A stretch of DNA of 64,000 bases from Ktedonospora formicarum (GTDB taxonomy: Bacteria; Chloroflexota; Ktedonobacteria; Ktedonobacterales; Ktedonobacteraceae): assembly GCF_016587355.1 (NCBI RefSeq), contig NZ_BNJF01000001.1:4121721-4185720 (forward strand), read 5' to 3'. Shown here in pieces: positions 1 to 8,243 of this stretch (its first letter is position 1; each line of letters begins with the position of its first letter). Position numbers and translations under genes: made by a program. The notes under the pieces were generated by a model that worked only from the letters and a program-made list of their open reading frames with translations, made no database searches and was not told the origin of the DNA.

Positions 1-2
1 CT

Positions 3-637
3 GGGATGTTCAACGGGGTGCGTGTGGGCGTTTCAGCGGCCAAGGCTCTGGCTTTTGCGCTCCAGAAGCCGCTGTTGGGCATAAGCACTTTAGATGGTCT
101 CGCGGCTCAGCAGTACTACTGGCGAGGTCCTATCTGCTCGATTCTGGAAGCGGGCCGAGGGGATCTCTACACGGCAACCTATCGCTGCATTGAAACCTCA
201 GGAGATGAAGGAAATATATACTTCTCTATAGAGTGCATAGACGAGCCGGGATTACTGCCCCCCCCCAACTGGTAGAGCGTCTACGCGCCAACGACTCTCA
301 ACGCGCTGCCGAACAACAGCCATATCTCTTGTGTGGCGAAATGAAAGCGCCTACGCGTCAGAGTTTGCGGGCTCTCCTTGGTGAACGGGGACACTTTGCG
401 CCTGTTCAGGCATCTTCGCGTCGAGCCTCTACTCTGGCATTATTGGCCCAGCAGCGCTTACGCATGGGCCAGCACGATGATCCACTAGCACTTGAACCCT
501 TGTATCTACGGCGCCCATCGATTACCAAAAGCACACGCAAGCAAGCGTTGCTTGCGGGAGCGGCGCCAGCCGAAAATGAGGCCACACAAGCGGTCCAAGA
601 TACAACAGAAAGGGAGAAGGGTGCGTTACGTCATTGA
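3..637 (+). pseudogene. tsaB: tsaB, tRNA t6A-synthesis subunit, 5'-truncated by window and frameshifted
   Basis: TsaB is the ASKHA-fold partner of TsaD in forming N6-threonylcarbamoyladenosine at tRNA position 37. The visible N-terminal part carries the family pattern GMFNGVRVGVSAAKALA (canonical GxFTGLRIGxATAKGLA). The C-terminal part ends in the typical LEPLYLRRP. The two halves lie in different frames: the first reads to a stop at 273-275, and the second is open through 635-637. They meet at a run of nine C residues (258-266). Adding one C gives a continuous PPPQLVERLR reading. The gene is normally essential, so a sequencing or assembly error, or slippage at the homopolymer, is more likely than true loss. 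The true start lies before the window. The next gene overlaps the end by about 17 nt, as in a translationally coupled tsaB-rimI-tsaD operon. Confidence 0.8.
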
Positions 638-1265
638 TCCGATGACGATGGCCGATGTGCCGCGCGTCATTGAAATAGAGCGCCTTGCTTATCCGTCAAC
701 CTGGCCTCCGAGCGCGTACCGCAAGGAACTACAGGATAATCGCTGGGCGCATTATATTGTGTTGCGTGATAAACATATATTGGACAATGGGCAAACGGCG
801 CTTGTTGGACCATCGGAGCAGGAGAAGCCGCGTAAGAGTCGCCTCTTTCCCCTCTCTTTACTGCCAAACCGTCCTGCTATCTCGAATCCGGTGCCGGAAT
901 TAGCGGCTATTCTGGGTTTCGCGGGACTCTGGCTGATGGTTGATGAGGCACATATTACAACCATTGCTATGCATCCCGAGTTCCGCCGCCTGGGATTGGG
1001 TGAATTTCTTTTGGTGAGTTTGATCGATATTGCCTATGAGATAGGTGCAAAGTGGGTCACGTTGGAAGTTCGCGTCTCCAATTATCCAGCTCAGAGCCTC
1101 TATCGCAAGTATGGTTTCCGTGAAGCTGGCGTCCGCCATCGCTACTATAGCGATAATCAGGAGGATGCGCTTATCATGTGGACAGATGAGATTCATTCTA
1201 CAGCTTATAAAGAGAAGTTCACCGAACTGAAATCGGCCCTCTTCCAAAGTCTGGCTGACCGCTAA
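621..1265 (+). CDS. rimI: RimI-like ribosomal protein N-acetyltransferase
   Basis: A GNAT-fold acetyltransferase of the RimI type, which in other bacteria acetylates the N-terminal alanine of ribosomal protein bS18. The N-terminus (VIDPMTMADVPRVIEIE) matches the family. The acetyl-CoA-binding motif A is visible as MHPEFRRLGLGEFLL, followed by VRVSNYPAQSLYRKYGF, the usual RimI motif B region. Between beta strands there is an insert of roughly 40 residues rich in Pro, Arg and Lys (about residues 50-95), so the protein is 214 aa against about 150 aa usual. I chose the GTG at 621, just after AGGGAG; an ATG at 642 is the alternative. It overlaps the end of tsaB and precedes tsaD, a common gene order. 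The substrate is inferred from family and neighbours. Confidence 0.85.
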   Translation: MRYVIDPMTMADVPRVIEIERLAYPSTWPPSAYRKELQDNRWAHYIVLRDKHILDNGQTALVGPSEQEKPRKSRLFPLSLLPNRPAISNPVPELAAILGFAGLWLMVDEAHITTIAMHPEFRRLGLGEFLLVSLIDIAYEIGAKWVTLEVRVSNYPAQSLYRKYGFREAGVRHRYYSDNQEDALIMWTDEIHSTAYKEKFTELKSALFQSLADR

Positions 1266-1346
1266 GTGAATCATGTGAGTGGGGTGTTCTCTGTCGGAGG
1301 GCTAACGTGAGCGGTATCTCTATACTGAATTCAGGATTACTATTCT

Positions 1347-2513
1347 ATGCTTGTACTGGGTATTGAAAGCTCCTGTGACGAAACAGGGGCGGCGCTTATT
1401 CAAGATGGGCGCTATTTGCTCTCAAATGTGGTTGCCTCACAGATTGAGGTACATAACCGCTATGGCGGAGTGGTGCCGGAGGTGGCTTCTCGCCAGCAGT
1501 TGAGCGCTATCATTCCTGTGCTGGAGACCGCGTTCGCGCAAGCGGGCTGTCAGTGGGAGGATGTGGATGCGATTGCGGCGACGTATGGGCCTGGCCTTGC
1601 GGGTTCGTTGCTGGTTGGCTTGACCGTGGGGAAATCTCTGGCGCTCGCACGTAATCTTCCCTTTGTAGGCGTCAATCATCTGGAAGCACATATTTATGCC
1701 AACTGGCTACGCCAGAATGAGCAGCCGCGCGAGGCTGATATGAACTGGTGTGAAGGTGATCCTGAATTTCCGCTTATCTGCCTGGTTGTCTCTGGCGCTC
1801 ATAGCGAACTGGTCCTGGTCCGAGACCATGGGCAGTATGAGTTGTTGGGGCAGACGCGCGATGACGCGGCGGGCGAAGCCTTTGACAAGGTGGCCCGTAT
1901 CCTAGGCCTGGGTTATCCTGGTGGACCCGCTATTCAGCATGCGGCTCAGCAGGCTGAAGATGCCTTACAGCGGCAAAACAAGCCTATTAAGCAGGCGCGG
2001 AAAGCATATCTCTTGCCGCGAGCCTGGCTGCGTGGTACCTATGACTTTAGCTTTAGCGGTTTGAAAACGGCCATGCTGCATCTGGCAGAGGGCGCTACAC
2101 AGCTCGCTCCAGAGCAACGCAGCACTGGGCATTCTGGTCAGGTAAGCCGTTATGTGCGTATGGGTGAGCAGTCCGCGCAGGGCGGTGCGCTCGATGTTGG
2201 CTTGCTAGCCTCTAGTTTTCAAGAAGCCATTGTTGATGTGCTTGCGGTCAAAACGCGTCAGGCAGCGCAGGAATACAAGGTAAAGCAGGTCTTGCTGGCT
2301 GGAGGAGTGGCCGCGAACGCAAGTTTGCGTGAGCGCTTGCGGCGGGAGTTAGCTCCATTGCATGTACAGGTCAGTTACCCTCCAATTGAGTTTTGTACTG
2401 ATAACGCTGCTATGATCGGGAGCGCGGCCTATTTCCATCTGAAGGGTGGAGAGCGGCATGATTTTGATCTTGACGTGCAGCCAGGCTTAAGTCTACCCTT
2501 TGCGCAAAGATAA
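1347..2513 (+). CDS. tsaD: tRNA N6-adenosine threonylcarbamoyltransferase TsaD
   Basis: TsaD (Kae1/Qri7/YgjD family) transfers the threonylcarbamoyl group to A37 of ANN-decoding tRNAs, together with TsaB and TsaE. The protein has 388 aa. It starts MLVLGIESSCDETGAAL, the ASKHA phosphate-1 region. The metal-binding histidines are seen in NHLEAH (His111 and His115), followed by DDAAGEAFDKVARILGLGYPGG. The C-terminal metal-binding Asp is in FCTDNAAMIG. Compared with the usual ~335-345 aa there is a moderately long insert around residues 205-275, where the sequence is Gln- and Arg-rich. An 81-nt gap separates it from rimI, so it probably belongs to the same transcription unit. Confidence 0.95.
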   Translation: MLVLGIESSCDETGAALIQDGRYLLSNVVASQIEVHNRYGGVVPEVASRQQLSAIIPVLETAFAQAGCQWEDVDAIAATYGPGLAGSLLVGLTVGKSLALARNLPFVGVNHLEAHIYANWLRQNEQPREADMNWCEGDPEFPLICLVVSGAHSELVLVRDHGQYELLGQTRDDAAGEAFDKVARILGLGYPGGPAIQHAAQQAEDALQRQNKPIKQARKAYLLPRAWLRGTYDFSFSGLKTAMLHLAEGATQLAPEQRSTGHSGQVSRYVRMGEQSAQGGALDVGLLASSFQEAIVDVLAVKTRQAAQEYKVKQVLLAGGVAANASLRERLRRELAPLHVQVSYPPIEFCTDNAAMIGSAAYFHLKGGERHDFDLDVQPGLSLPFAQR

Positions 2514-2657
2514 GGTCTTATGCGAGAACCAACATCGCTGTTGTAGTGAGCGCGGATTCCATCTATGAGAACTCGAATGTGTCAACGCTGGTCACGGAGC
2601 GGCGTTAGTATTCGTAGAAATGTGATCGTGCCCAGGTTTTCGAATAGGAAGTGAATA

Positions 2658-3701
2658 GTGAACATGGCAAAACAGAAATTGTATGCTCTCGGGATTGACC
2701 TGGGGGGAACGAAGACGCTGGCCGCTGTCGTGGATGTGCAGAGCGGCGAAGTAATCGCATCTACGCGGAAGCGGACGCGCGCTGAGCGCGGCCCAGATTT
2801 CGTGAGTCAGCGCACTATCGAACTGGCGACCACGGCCATTCGGGATGCGAATCTAAGTGGCGATGATACGCTTGTTGCCATTGGTGTTGGGGCGGCTGGC
2901 ATGATTGATCGCCAGAATGGGGTCATTATTGATGCGCCCAACCTGGGTGTACGCAATATGCAGTTGGGTCAGATCCTACAGAAACAATTTAACGTGCCTG
3001 TCGCCGTGGGTAATGATGTTGAGGTGGCAGCGCGCGGTGAGTTCCTCTATGGCTCTGGGCGGGGTTATAGCAATTTTATTTGTGTGTTTGTAGGTACGGG
3101 CATTGGTTCCGGTATTGTGCAGGATGGTCACCTCTATACCGGCAACACGGGAACTGCGGGCGAAATTGGGCACATGGTGATTCAGGCTGGTGGGCGTATC
3201 TGTGGCTGTGGCGGGCGTGGTTGTCTGGAAGCATACGCCTCACGAACGGCCATCACGCGCGCGATTATGGCAGAGATTCATCACGGCCGCCCCTCGGTGT
3301 TGGCTGATGATGCTCAACGCCAGTTAAAACAGGGTGAGACTATTATTCGCTCAGGTATTCTAGCTGACGCCATTCGCAAGAAAGATGAATTGACGATTGA
3401 GATGGTGGAGGAGGCCGCGAATTACCTGGGAATAGCGCTTGGCAGCATCATTAATGTCTACAATCCAGAGAGTGTCATTCTAGGTGGTGGGGTGATTGAA
3501 GCTATTGACCTCCTCTTTGAGACCGCCGTCCATCGTGCTCGGACTGTGGCTCTGGCAACGCCCGCGCATCGCACACCTATCCACAAAGCGAAGCTTGGAG
3601 ACTTCTCAGGTGTTGTGGGGGCCGCCTGTATGGGGGCTGCTGCTGCCGGATACCAGATTGAGGCCGAGGAACAAGATCTCGGTAAGAATAACAAGAAGTA
3701 A
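2658..3701 (+). CDS. ROK-family sugar kinase, probable glucokinase
   Basis: A 347-aa ROK-family (Repressor/ORF/Kinase) protein without the N-terminal helix-turn-helix of ROK repressors, so most likely a cytoplasmic glucokinase feeding glucose into glycolysis. The ATP-binding motif GIDLGGTKT is at the N-terminus. The ROK zinc signature is complete: GEIGHMVI supplies the His, and the Cys cluster CGCGGRGCLEAYAS follows. The C-terminal half has the expected INVYNPESVILGGGV. The start is GTG at 2658, six nt after AGGAAG; an in-frame ATG at 2664 is the alternative. A long hairpin follows immediately and is shared with the convergent metG. Substrate specificity (glucose, mannose, N-acetyl sugars) cannot be decided from the sequence. 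Confidence 0.85.
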   Translation: MNMAKQKLYALGIDLGGTKTLAAVVDVQSGEVIASTRKRTRAERGPDFVSQRTIELATTAIRDANLSGDDTLVAIGVGAAGMIDRQNGVIIDAPNLGVRNMQLGQILQKQFNVPVAVGNDVEVAARGEFLYGSGRGYSNFICVFVGTGIGSGIVQDGHLYTGNTGTAGEIGHMVIQAGGRICGCGGRGCLEAYASRTAITRAIMAEIHHGRPSVLADDAQRQLKQGETIIRSGILADAIRKKDELTIEMVEEAANYLGIALGSIINVYNPESVILGGGVIEAIDLLFETAVHRARTVALATPAHRTPIHKAKLGDFSGVVGAACMGAAAAGYQIEAEEQDLGKNNKK

Positions 3702-3706
3702 TATTG

Positions 3707-3763
3707 CCATAAGAATGAGGGCGAGAAGGTCTATGATAGACCTTCTCGCCCTCATTCTTATGG
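3707..3763. terminator. Bidirectional hairpin between convergent ROK kinase and metG
   Basis: A perfect 27-bp inverted repeat (3707-3733 with 3737-3763, 3-nt loop) sits between the convergent stop codons. No clear T-run follows on either side, but the position and symmetry fit a two-way terminator. Confidence 0.75.
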
Positions 3764-3782
3764 TGCTAAACTCAGGGATGTT

Positions 3783-5459
3783 TTAACCTACCGGGGTTTC
3801 AGCCTTGTCGACCTCTAGTTTGGGGAAGAGTGGCGCGGGCTTGGGAAGTGTAATTCCCGCCGCAACGGTTTCTTGTTCCCATGCTTGCTTGCCTGCCTCA
3901 CCTGTAAAGCCCAGGTACTCATGCAATTTTTGTGAGGAGAAAGGTAGATAAGGGCAGAAGAGCACACGTAGCGCGCTCAGGACCTGAAGCATTACATAGA
4001 TGGTCGTGCCAGCAGCCTCGCGGTCGACCTTAATCTGTTTCCAGGGAGCCTGCTCATCCAGATAGCGGTTCGCGGCGCGAGCCACAACCATCGCTGCCTG
4101 AAGTCCATCTTTGAGATGGCACGCCTCAATGTGTTTCGCCACCTGCTCAAAGCCCCGCTCCACCTCTGCTAGTAAAGCCTGATCTGCTTCGCGTAGTGGC
4201 AGTGGTTCAGGAACAACCCCACCGAACTTGCTCTGTAGGAAAGTCAGGGTGCGATGGACGACGTTACCATAGGTCGCTACTAACTCGTCATTATTGCGAC
4301 GAATCATCTCATCGAAGGTGAAATCGGTATCACGGCCCTCGGGGGAGGTCGCTGAAAGGTAATAGCGCAGAGTATCGGCACTATACTGGTCGAGCACATC
4401 GCGCGTCCAGATCACATTGCCTCGGCTGCTTGATGCCTTGGCACCGCTCATGGTCATAAACTCATTGGCTGGAACATCATAGGGCAGGTTACGGTTGCCA
4501 TAGCCCAGGAGCATGGCAGGCCAGATAATCGCGTGGAAGGGAATATTGTCCTTACCAATGAAGTAGTAAGATTTGACTGGAGGCTCAGTCTGCCCAGGGA
4601 CCCACCATGTCTTCCAGGCATCAGGCGTGCCCTGCTTCTCAGCCCATTCTACGCTGGCTGAGAAGTAGCCAATGACCGCGTCAAACCAGACATAGATGCG
4701 TTTATCTTCATAGCCCTCGATAGGAATGGGGACGCCCCAGTCCAGGTCACGTGTGATGGCGCGTGCGCGCAGACCCTCTTTAATCCAGTTGAGTGCGAAG
4801 GCCAGCGTATTTGGTCGCCAGTGTTCCTTATTCTGAAGGAGCCAGGCGTGAAGTGGTTCCTGCAATTTAGGCAGGTCCAGGAAGAAATGCTCAGTCTGTC
4901 GCATTTCAATTTTGCTGGTCTTGCTCCCACAGAGGCGGCAGCGAGGATTGATCAGGTCAATGGGATCGAGCGTCTTCCCACAGTTGTCGCATTGATCGCC
5001 CCGTGCCGAGTCGTAGCCACAATGGGGGCAGGTGCCTTCGATATAGCGGTCAGGGAGGAAGCGGCGATCAGTGGGGCAGTATGGAGACTCCATACTCTCT
5101 TTAAAGATGTAGCCTTTATCGTGCAGAGTAAGAAAGAAGTCTTGCGTAATGCGATAATGGTTCTGAGTGCCTGTCTCGGTAAAGAGATCCCAGGACATGC
5201 CCAGGCGCTCCCAGACCTCGCAAATTTGCTGATGGTAGCGTGCGACGAACTCGCGTGGGGTAATGCCCTGGCGTTCCGCGTCGACGAGGATAGGTGTTCC
5301 ATGCTCATCGCTACCAGATACCATCAACACCTGATTCCCTGCCATGCGATGGTAGCGGGCAAAGGTATCCGCGGGAAGATAGGCGCCGACAATCTGTCCA
5401 ACATGTGTTGAGGTTTTGGCATAAGGCCAGGCGACGCAAACGAGAATATGTTCATTCAT
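3783..5459 (-). CDS. metG: Methionyl-tRNA synthetase
   Basis: Class Ia aminoacyl-tRNA synthetase charging tRNA-Met, 558 aa, cytoplasmic. The N-terminus MNEHILVCVAWPYAKTSTHVGQ-type region gives the HIGH-equivalent as HVGQ (residues 19-22). The connective peptide contains a double zinc knuckle with paired cysteines (CPHCG, CDNCG, CRLCG). The KMSKS-equivalent is SGAKASSSRG, the variant of the long MetRS class. The anticodon-binding helical domain follows, and there is no C-terminal EMAP/tRNA-binding domain. I chose the ATG ending at 5459, where family similarity begins; a longer reading to 5504 adds 15 residues without support. A 249-nt spacer with a long palindrome separates it from the upstream activating-enzyme gene. 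Confidence 0.93.
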   Translation of the reverse strand: MNEHILVCVAWPYAKTSTHVGQIVGAYLPADTFARYHRMAGNQVLMVSGSDEHGTPILVDAERQGITPREFVARYHQQICEVWERLGMSWDLFTETGTQNHYRITQDFFLTLHDKGYIFKESMESPYCPTDRRFLPDRYIEGTCPHCGYDSARGDQCDNCGKTLDPIDLINPRCRLCGSKTSKIEMRQTEHFFLDLPKLQEPLHAWLLQNKEHWRPNTLAFALNWIKEGLRARAITRDLDWGVPIPIEGYEDKRIYVWFDAVIGYFSASVEWAEKQGTPDAWKTWWVPGQTEPPVKSYYFIGKDNIPFHAIIWPAMLLGYGNRNLPYDVPANEFMTMSGAKASSSRGNVIWTRDVLDQYSADTLRYYLSATSPEGRDTDFTFDEMIRRNNDELVATYGNVVHRTLTFLQSKFGGVVPEPLPLREADQALLAEVERGFEQVAKHIEACHLKDGLQAAMVVARAANRYLDEQAPWKQIKVDREAAGTTIYVMLQVLSALRVLFCPYLPFSSQKLHEYLGFTGEAGKQAWEQETVAAGITLPKPAPLFPKLEVDKAETPVG

Positions 5460-5542
5460 GAGATATTTTGAGTCTCCCTTGTATGTGCGAAATTGGTGCA
5501 CCATGCTAACAGCTCAGGATTCCTCGTTGCCTGTGGGCCACC

Positions 5543-5611
5543 CGTTGGGGTTAAGGGGATGGTGGCGAGAGTGCCAGCAGCACTCTCGCCACCATCCCCT
5601 TAACCCCAACG
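5543..5611. repeat. Long perfect intergenic palindrome, GGGGTNARGGGGAT family, copy 1
   Basis: A 32-bp perfect stem (5543-5574 with 5580-5611) closes a 5-nt CAGCA loop. The outer part reads GGGGTTAAGGGGAT on the left and its complement on the right, flanked by AAGCGCTTG. The same outer sequence, with a different inner stem, recurs at 24168-24225 and 25878-25935. It lies just downstream of the minus-strand gene at 5709-6731 and could end its transcript. It could also be a REP-like mobile palindrome. Confidence 0.8.
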
Positions 5612-5708
5612 AAGCGCTTGCGCCGAGAAGCGTCCAACAGTGGGAAAACTGAGGTGTTACCTGATGTGTGGTGGTCGCGTGAGCCAATCGACGCGACCTG
5701 GGCAAGTC

Positions 5709-6731
5709 TCACATGCCGATAAATCGGGCATAGATGGAGCGGGCTACCTGTTCGTCATCGGTCCCTTTGATAATGGCGCGTGCATCAGGAAAGAGCGTCA
5801 ATTCGTAGCCATCGACAGCATAGCGCAGCAGAAAATCATTATACTGCACCTGCCCTGCCGCTCGTAAGCGCTCAGCTAGCGCGGCAAAATCCAACCGTCC
5901 TCCACTTTTACCAAAAGTCGTGCGTACCTGTACCGCGTTACGACCACACAAACTAGTTGTAACAGACCCCACTTCGGCATCGAGAAATGTGTAATGGTGC
6001 GCTCCACAGGCTGGACAATCTGGCTGGCGTGGTAGTGTGATTCGTTCGGATGTGTTCTCCCAGAGATCCATCCAGAACAGATCGCGGCTGATGGCCTCAC
6101 TGTGAAGAAGGATCTTTAGCGCTTCCGTTGAGGCCACACCTGTGATTGCCCCGACAATCCCATTGAGCACTCCCGCTGTATCACAGGTTGGTGTTGTTCC
6201 CGGTTCAGGAAGTTCGGGGAAGACACAGCGTAGGCAGGGCGTCTCGCCTGGTAGAATATTCATCGTTACCCCATAAGAAGCGATAACGCCGCTATAGATC
6301 CACGGGCGCTGGTGTTTAATACAGGCATCATTCAGCAGGTAACGTGTCTCAAAGTTGTCTGTAGCATCGAGCACTAGATCGCTCTGACGTACTACTTCTT
6401 CAATACTTTCGACATTGATGTCCTCGACGCGAGCCTCAAGGGTAACCTCGCCATTCACCTTTTGCAGCTTCTCAACGGCGGCAATGGCTTTGGGAATGTG
6501 TCTGTGCACATCATCCTCATCAAAGAGTATCTGGCGTTGCAGGTTATTGAGTTCGACATAATCGCGGTCAGCGATGATGAGACGCCCGACCCCTGCTCGG
6601 CAGAGATTATTGGCGAGAACTGTTCCCAGGGCACCACAGCCAATGATGGTAACCGAAGAGGTGCGCAGTCGCTCCTGTCCTTCTTTCCCGATTGGACCAA
6701 AGAGAGTCTGACGTGAGTAGCGTTCGAGCAT
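5709..6731 (-). CDS. MoeB/ThiF-family adenylyltransferase (E1-like sulfur-carrier activating enzyme)
   Basis: A 340-aa E1-like protein that would adenylate the C-terminal Gly-Gly of a small sulfur-carrier protein (MoaD- or ThiS-like) for molybdopterin, thiamine or cysteine synthesis. The N-terminus (MLERYSRQTLFGPIG) and nucleotide-binding GCGALG are typical. NNLQRQ contains the ATP-contacting Arg/Asn/Gln. A Cys in PTCDTAGV sits at the catalytic position. Zinc ligands are in PCLRC and CPACG. There is no rhodanese domain. Instead, about 80 residues after the core resemble the small C-terminal domain of stand-alone ThiF-type proteins. The ATG at 6731 has AAGGAAG eight nt upstream; a longer frame to 6920 has no family support. 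No carrier-protein gene is adjacent, so the partner is unknown. Confidence 0.85.
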   Translation of the reverse strand: MLERYSRQTLFGPIGKEGQERLRTSSVTIIGCGALGTVLANNLCRAGVGRLIIADRDYVELNNLQRQILFDEDDVHRHIPKAIAAVEKLQKVNGEVTLEARVEDINVESIEEVVRQSDLVLDATDNFETRYLLNDACIKHQRPWIYSGVIASYGVTMNILPGETPCLRCVFPELPEPGTTPTCDTAGVLNGIVGAITGVASTEALKILLHSEAISRDLFWMDLWENTSERITLPRQPDCPACGAHHYTFLDAEVGSVTTSLCGRNAVQVRTTFGKSGGRLDFAALAERLRAAGQVQYNDFLLRYAVDGYELTLFPDARAIIKGTDDEQVARSIYARFIGM

Positions 6732-7157
6732 CACAATCTTCCTTCTGCTCTGCCTTCTAGCGATGGTAGATCGCGGAAAATGGTACGCATTTCCCTGTAT
6801 TTTAACATACATCTTCCCTCTGGTATACGATCCTATTTGAGCCTTCTGGGATAGTACTCCTAGACCATCCATTGTCATGAATATCGCTTTGTCCCGGGTT
6901 TGAGGCATCTGAGGGCTCATTTGGAGATATAGTTCAAGTTGCTGCTTTTAGCTGCATGGTGTAGCATAGAGAGAGATGAATACTAAGTCAAAATGGAGGA
7001 GTCGGTGGTCAATGGTGATCTCGATTTCAACTATGGTAATGCAAGTTGGCAGCAGAACGGAACTGTGCTACAATGCAGGCAAGGCAGTAACTTTCTAGAG
7101 CCTGTAACCAGTACGTTGTGCTTTTTGATGGGAAGTTTTAGAAGTAGCGGGAATGCC
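6732..7157. other. Divergent intergenic region
   Basis: The 426 nt between the divergent activating-enzyme and receiver genes should hold the promoters for both. Open frames extend into it from each side but lack codon or family support. No structured element was recognised. Confidence 0.5.
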
Positions 7158-7586
7158 ATGAAAAAAGTATTGGTTATTGATGATAATCCGACCATTGTAG
7201 AGCTCATCAAATATGCGGTGAACCTCCAGGGATCATACCAGGTTGTGGTTGCATATGATGGGGTGCAGGGGTTGGAGCAGGTGTATGCTGAGCGTCCGGA
7301 TTGCGTGATTATTGATGTCAAGATGCCCCGTATGGGGGGATACCAACTGGTCCGTTGCCTGCGCGGAGATGCACGCACCTCTGATATTCCCTTGATTATC
7401 TTAAGTGCGATGACACGTGAAGAAGATCAAATGACGGGGCTGCTCTCTGGTGCTGATGAATACCTGACAAAGCCATTTAAACCTACGGCCTTGAATGAGG
7501 CAATTGAACGGGTTCTGCGTATGACCCCGGCTGAGCGCCAGAGCCGTGCGGATTACCTGGCACGTACGCAGACCGAGTACGAATAG
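7158..7586 (+). CDS. Stand-alone response regulator receiver protein (CheY/DivK-like)
   Basis: A 142-aa single-domain receiver without an output domain. The acidic pair is in VLVIDDNPT, and the phospho-acceptor Asp is in CVIIDVKMPRMGG. The conserved Thr/Ser position is LSAMTRE, and the Lys is in LTKPFKP, so the domain looks fully phosphorylatable. About 20 residues follow the receiver. Such proteins act by protein-protein contact in phosphorelays or motility/polarity control. I start at the ATG at 7158, where the receiver fold begins; the longer reading from 6993 adds 55 residues with no family match. A second, atypical receiver gene follows 151 nt downstream. No histidine kinase lies nearby. 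Confidence 0.9.
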   Translation: MKKVLVIDDNPTIVELIKYAVNLQGSYQVVVAYDGVQGLEQVYAERPDCVIIDVKMPRMGGYQLVRCLRGDARTSDIPLIILSAMTREEDQMTGLLSGADEYLTKPFKPTALNEAIERVLRMTPAERQSRADYLARTQTEYE

Positions 7587-7737
7587 TTGAAGCGCTTTGA
7601 GCATAACATCAGCCATCGCTAAAGATGGTCTTTTCCTCTAGTCGATGCCTCGCGAGGCAGTACGGTGAATCATTGTGATCCCGTGTCGGGGGCATTGCTT
7701 CCGTCAATGTAATGTTAGAGCGTATAGGTTTCAGACT

Positions 7738-8133
7738 GTGCGTAGGTTAAGTATTCTGCTCGTCGATAGTGAAGAGTACGCATGTGAGAAATTGCGGCGT
7801 GCTGTCGGAGATCAATTCACTGTCCAATGCGTGTCTTCGCTGCAAGAAGCGAAGCAGGCACTTGAAGCGTCGATGCCTGATATCCTGATTACAGAGTTTC
7901 AGTTTGGACAGGATAATGGGTTGGAATTATGTCGCTACGTGCGGAGTAATGCCTCGTTATCTTCCCTTCCAATTATGCTTCTCTCTTCCTTCTCAACTCT
8001 CCAGGACAAAGTTGCGGGCTTTGATGCAGGTACAGATGACTATGTAGTTAAGCCTTTTGATGCTCACCATTTGTTAGCTCGCTTGCGTCTCTTACTACGC
8101 ATTAAACGCCTTGAACGTCGCTCTCATGTCTAA
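7738..8133 (+). CDS. Atypical receiver-domain protein lacking the phospho-acceptor Asp
   Basis: A 131-aa single receiver domain. The acidic pocket is partly kept (SILLVDSEEY), and the Lys is in YVVKPFD. At the phosphorylation site the sequence is DILITEFQFGQDNG, so Glu stands where Asp should be. In engineered receivers Asp-to-Glu can mimic the phosphorylated state, so this may be a constitutively active or non-phosphorylated scaffold (inference). I prefer GTG at 7738; an upstream in-frame GTG at 7675 adds 21 residues with no similarity. It follows the canonical receiver at 7158 and precedes a strong terminator, so the two may be co-transcribed. Confidence 0.8.
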   Translation: MRRLSILLVDSEEYACEKLRRAVGDQFTVQCVSSLQEAKQALEASMPDILITEFQFGQDNGLELCRYVRSNASLSSLPIMLLSSFSTLQDKVAGFDAGTDDYVVKPFDAHHLLARLRLLLRIKRLERRSHV

Positions 8134-8172
8134 TAACCCTCTCTCTGCGTTTCGTATAGTAAAATATTTAGC

Positions 8173-8214
8173 GAAAGAAAAAGGGCCTCCCGCGCGGGGG
8201 GTCCTTTTTCTTTC
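8173..8214. terminator. Bidirectional rho-independent terminator
   Basis: GAAAGAAAAAGG pairs exactly with CCTTTTTCTTTC, enclosing a GC-rich inner stem. T-rich tails result in both directions. It separates the plus-strand receiver genes from the convergent oppF. Confidence 0.9.
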
Positions 8215-8243
8215 TGTCTATTGGAGACGGGAGATGAACGATG

